Program-made: the position numbers and the translations under genes
Source: Cryptomeria japonica
Lineage: Eukaryota > Streptophyta > Pinopsida > Cupressales > Cupressaceae
Assembly (NCBI RefSeq): GCF_030272615.1
Contig: NC_081408.1
Location: 403,089,889 to 403,153,888, forward strand
Direction: 5' to 3'
DNA: 64,000 bases
Part shown: positions 62,834 to 64,000 of the stretch, in pieces
How positions within the stretch are numbered: the stretch's first letter is position 1
Layout: each line of letters starts with the position of its first letter
The notes under the pieces: generated by a model
Told to the model about the DNA's origin: nothing
Databases searched by the model: none
What the model saw: only the letters and a program-made list of their open reading frames with translations

Positions 62834-63685
62834 ACCTACACAACATTTCATAATGAGAAACTAGATCTTGCAATAAATAACATAGATTAGAGAATATTTT
62901 TAGGAAACTTCATGATAAATCCTTGAGTTATCATTTCCTAAAAACGATTGAGCTAAGAATTCAAAATTCAAAATTCAAAATTTAAGCTATGACGATCTAA
63001 AACATAAAACAATAAAACCAAATCGCCATACCTCACGAGAGAGCTAACTCTAGAATGCAAATGAATAAAATCGCCTAGGCCAAAATTGACGTTAGATCTC
63101 TCTTCAACGTGATTTCTTCTTTAAAATATCAACTTCGCCACCTTTGATATGTTCTTGATGTGATCTTCAAAGCAACGTGCCTCTTGTCAATTTCACCACC
63201 CTTCAAGTCTTTGACGTGATCTCCAAGTTCGCTCAAATGTAAACTTCAAGTTCGCACTCCTTTGAATAATAGTTCGCACCACTTTGCTTGAAATGAAAGC
63301 TCGCACTTGAATGGTAAAACGATGATGTAAAAATGAAGGTTTTCACCTCCCTTTATAAGCGCTTACCTCTAATTTGCTTGGGCCGACTTTTGTAAAAATA
63401 TAGCAATTAAAAAAAACGATTTTAAATCAATAATAATGGCCGACCTCCATATCTTAGCGCTCCATTTGATTTTTATTAAATTAATAATTAATTATTAAAT
63501 GCCTTCATTTTTAAATTAATAGATTTCGATTTTTTTACAAGGCAAAATAATTAATTAATACCAAGCGCAATATTTAAATGCCATTTAATTGATTTTTCAA
63601 AACCCTTCGAACTTAGCATTTAAAATAAATTAAAAAAATGTTTATTTAGCGCCAAAAATTTTGAAGATGGGAAATACATACCTCA

Positions 63686-63884
63686 TCGCCCTGGTCCCTG
63701 ACTGAGGGACGGGAGCGATCCATCACCTTGTCTTGATTCTTGCAATTTTTACGTCCAAGGTCTCCATCGCCACGTTTGAATTTGCTATTTTTGTTGGGTC
63801 CTTCGAGCTAGATTGACTTGCATGTGTGAATGAGCGCCTTTGGATGTAATATCGCCCTGGTCCCTTGGAGAGGGACAGGAGCGA
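63686..63884. repeat. Start of the 166-bp dyad array in the 5' LTR
   Basis: Cores start at 63686 and 63852, again 166 bp apart. The array continues past the window end. The first core differs from 48361 by one base (GGGACGGGAGCGA). Confidence 0.9.
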
Positions 63885-64000
63885 TCTTAATGTTTTCCCT
63901 TGAAATTCTCCATTCTTGACATCAACTTCTCCTTTATCATCTTTCAAACAACGCTTTGAACCCTTTGCAAGTTTGTTTTGTCATGATCTTCGAAGGAAAA

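Larger units (their letters stand above)
43249..64000 (-). mobile_element. Giant Tat-like Ty3/Gypsy element, minus strand, runs off the right edge
   Basis: 3' LTR 43249-50389, 3' untranslated region 50390-51348, gag-pol 51349-58470, primer-site candidate 58540-58557, 5' LTR from 58561 past the end. The repeated LTR sequence is offset by about 15.3 kb; with LTRs of about 7.1 kb the whole element should be about 22.4 kb. The two LTRs are nearly identical where both are visible (17 of 820 residues differ in the longer ORF), so insertion was recent compared with everything else here. It interrupts an opposite-strand LTR of the same family at 43248. The second target duplication lies outside the window. 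Confidence 0.85.
58561..64000 (-). repeat. 5' LTR of giant element, partial (window ends inside it)
   Basis: Begins TGTTGACGTG, identical to 43249 onward, and stays nearly identical to the edge. Visible differences include a one-base deletion near 59163 and a 14-bp gain of CAAAATT units near 62960-62980. No gene other than the LTR ORF; 62834-63685 is non-coding. Confidence 0.9.

Overview
This is eukaryotic nuclear DNA made almost entirely of nested, variously decayed retrotransposons. No rRNA or tRNA gene and no complete host gene was recognised. Very large Ty3/Gypsy elements (chromovirus and Tat-like), a LINE, solo LTRs, TA and GA microsatellites and very low gene density suggest a large plant genome. 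A gymnosperm is my best guess, but that is inference.

Layout. (1) 1-15480: a 12,015-bp Tekay-like chromovirus (778-12792, + strand, 3.5-3.6 kb LTRs, perfect 5-bp target duplication ATTGG) lies inside an older minus-strand Tat-like element. The protease part of the older element is at 1-772 and its gag part at 12798-15480. (2) 15.5-23.5 kb: tandem repeats, AT-rich non-coding DNA and a second decayed minus-strand Tat fragment (RNase H, archaeal-type RNase H, integrase finger). (3) 23.5-26.8 kb: a decayed minus-strand LINE whose reverse transcriptase is split by a 920-bp solo LTR with target duplication ATGGA. (4) 26.8-39.9 kb: a long TA repeat, tandem duplications, a few exon-like pieces, a probable 1.7-kb solo LTR, a terminal-inverted-repeat element with ACTCG repeats, a triple-hairpin block and a copia-type LTR edge. 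(5) 39.9-43.2 kb: a truncated plus-strand LTR of an unusual giant Tat-like family. (6) 43.2-64 kb: a younger minus-strand member of that family inserted into (5). It has a long gag-pol frame (51349-58470) and LTRs of about 7.1 kb; the second LTR runs off the window.

The giant family is the most interesting system here. Each LTR carries a long ORF (814 + 259 codons joined across one in-frame TAG) with no match I can name, preceded by an array of a 33-bp dyad repeated at an almost exact 166-bp period. Its polyprotein has an archaeal-type RNase H before the reverse transcriptase instead of after the native RNase H, and the native RNase H has lost catalytic aspartates. An older relative in the window (41693-43248) encodes a diverged version of the same LTR protein, so the ORF predates the recent copy.

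Nearly all frame breaks in these elements are stops explainable by one C-to-T change, as expected from deamination of methylated, silenced DNA.
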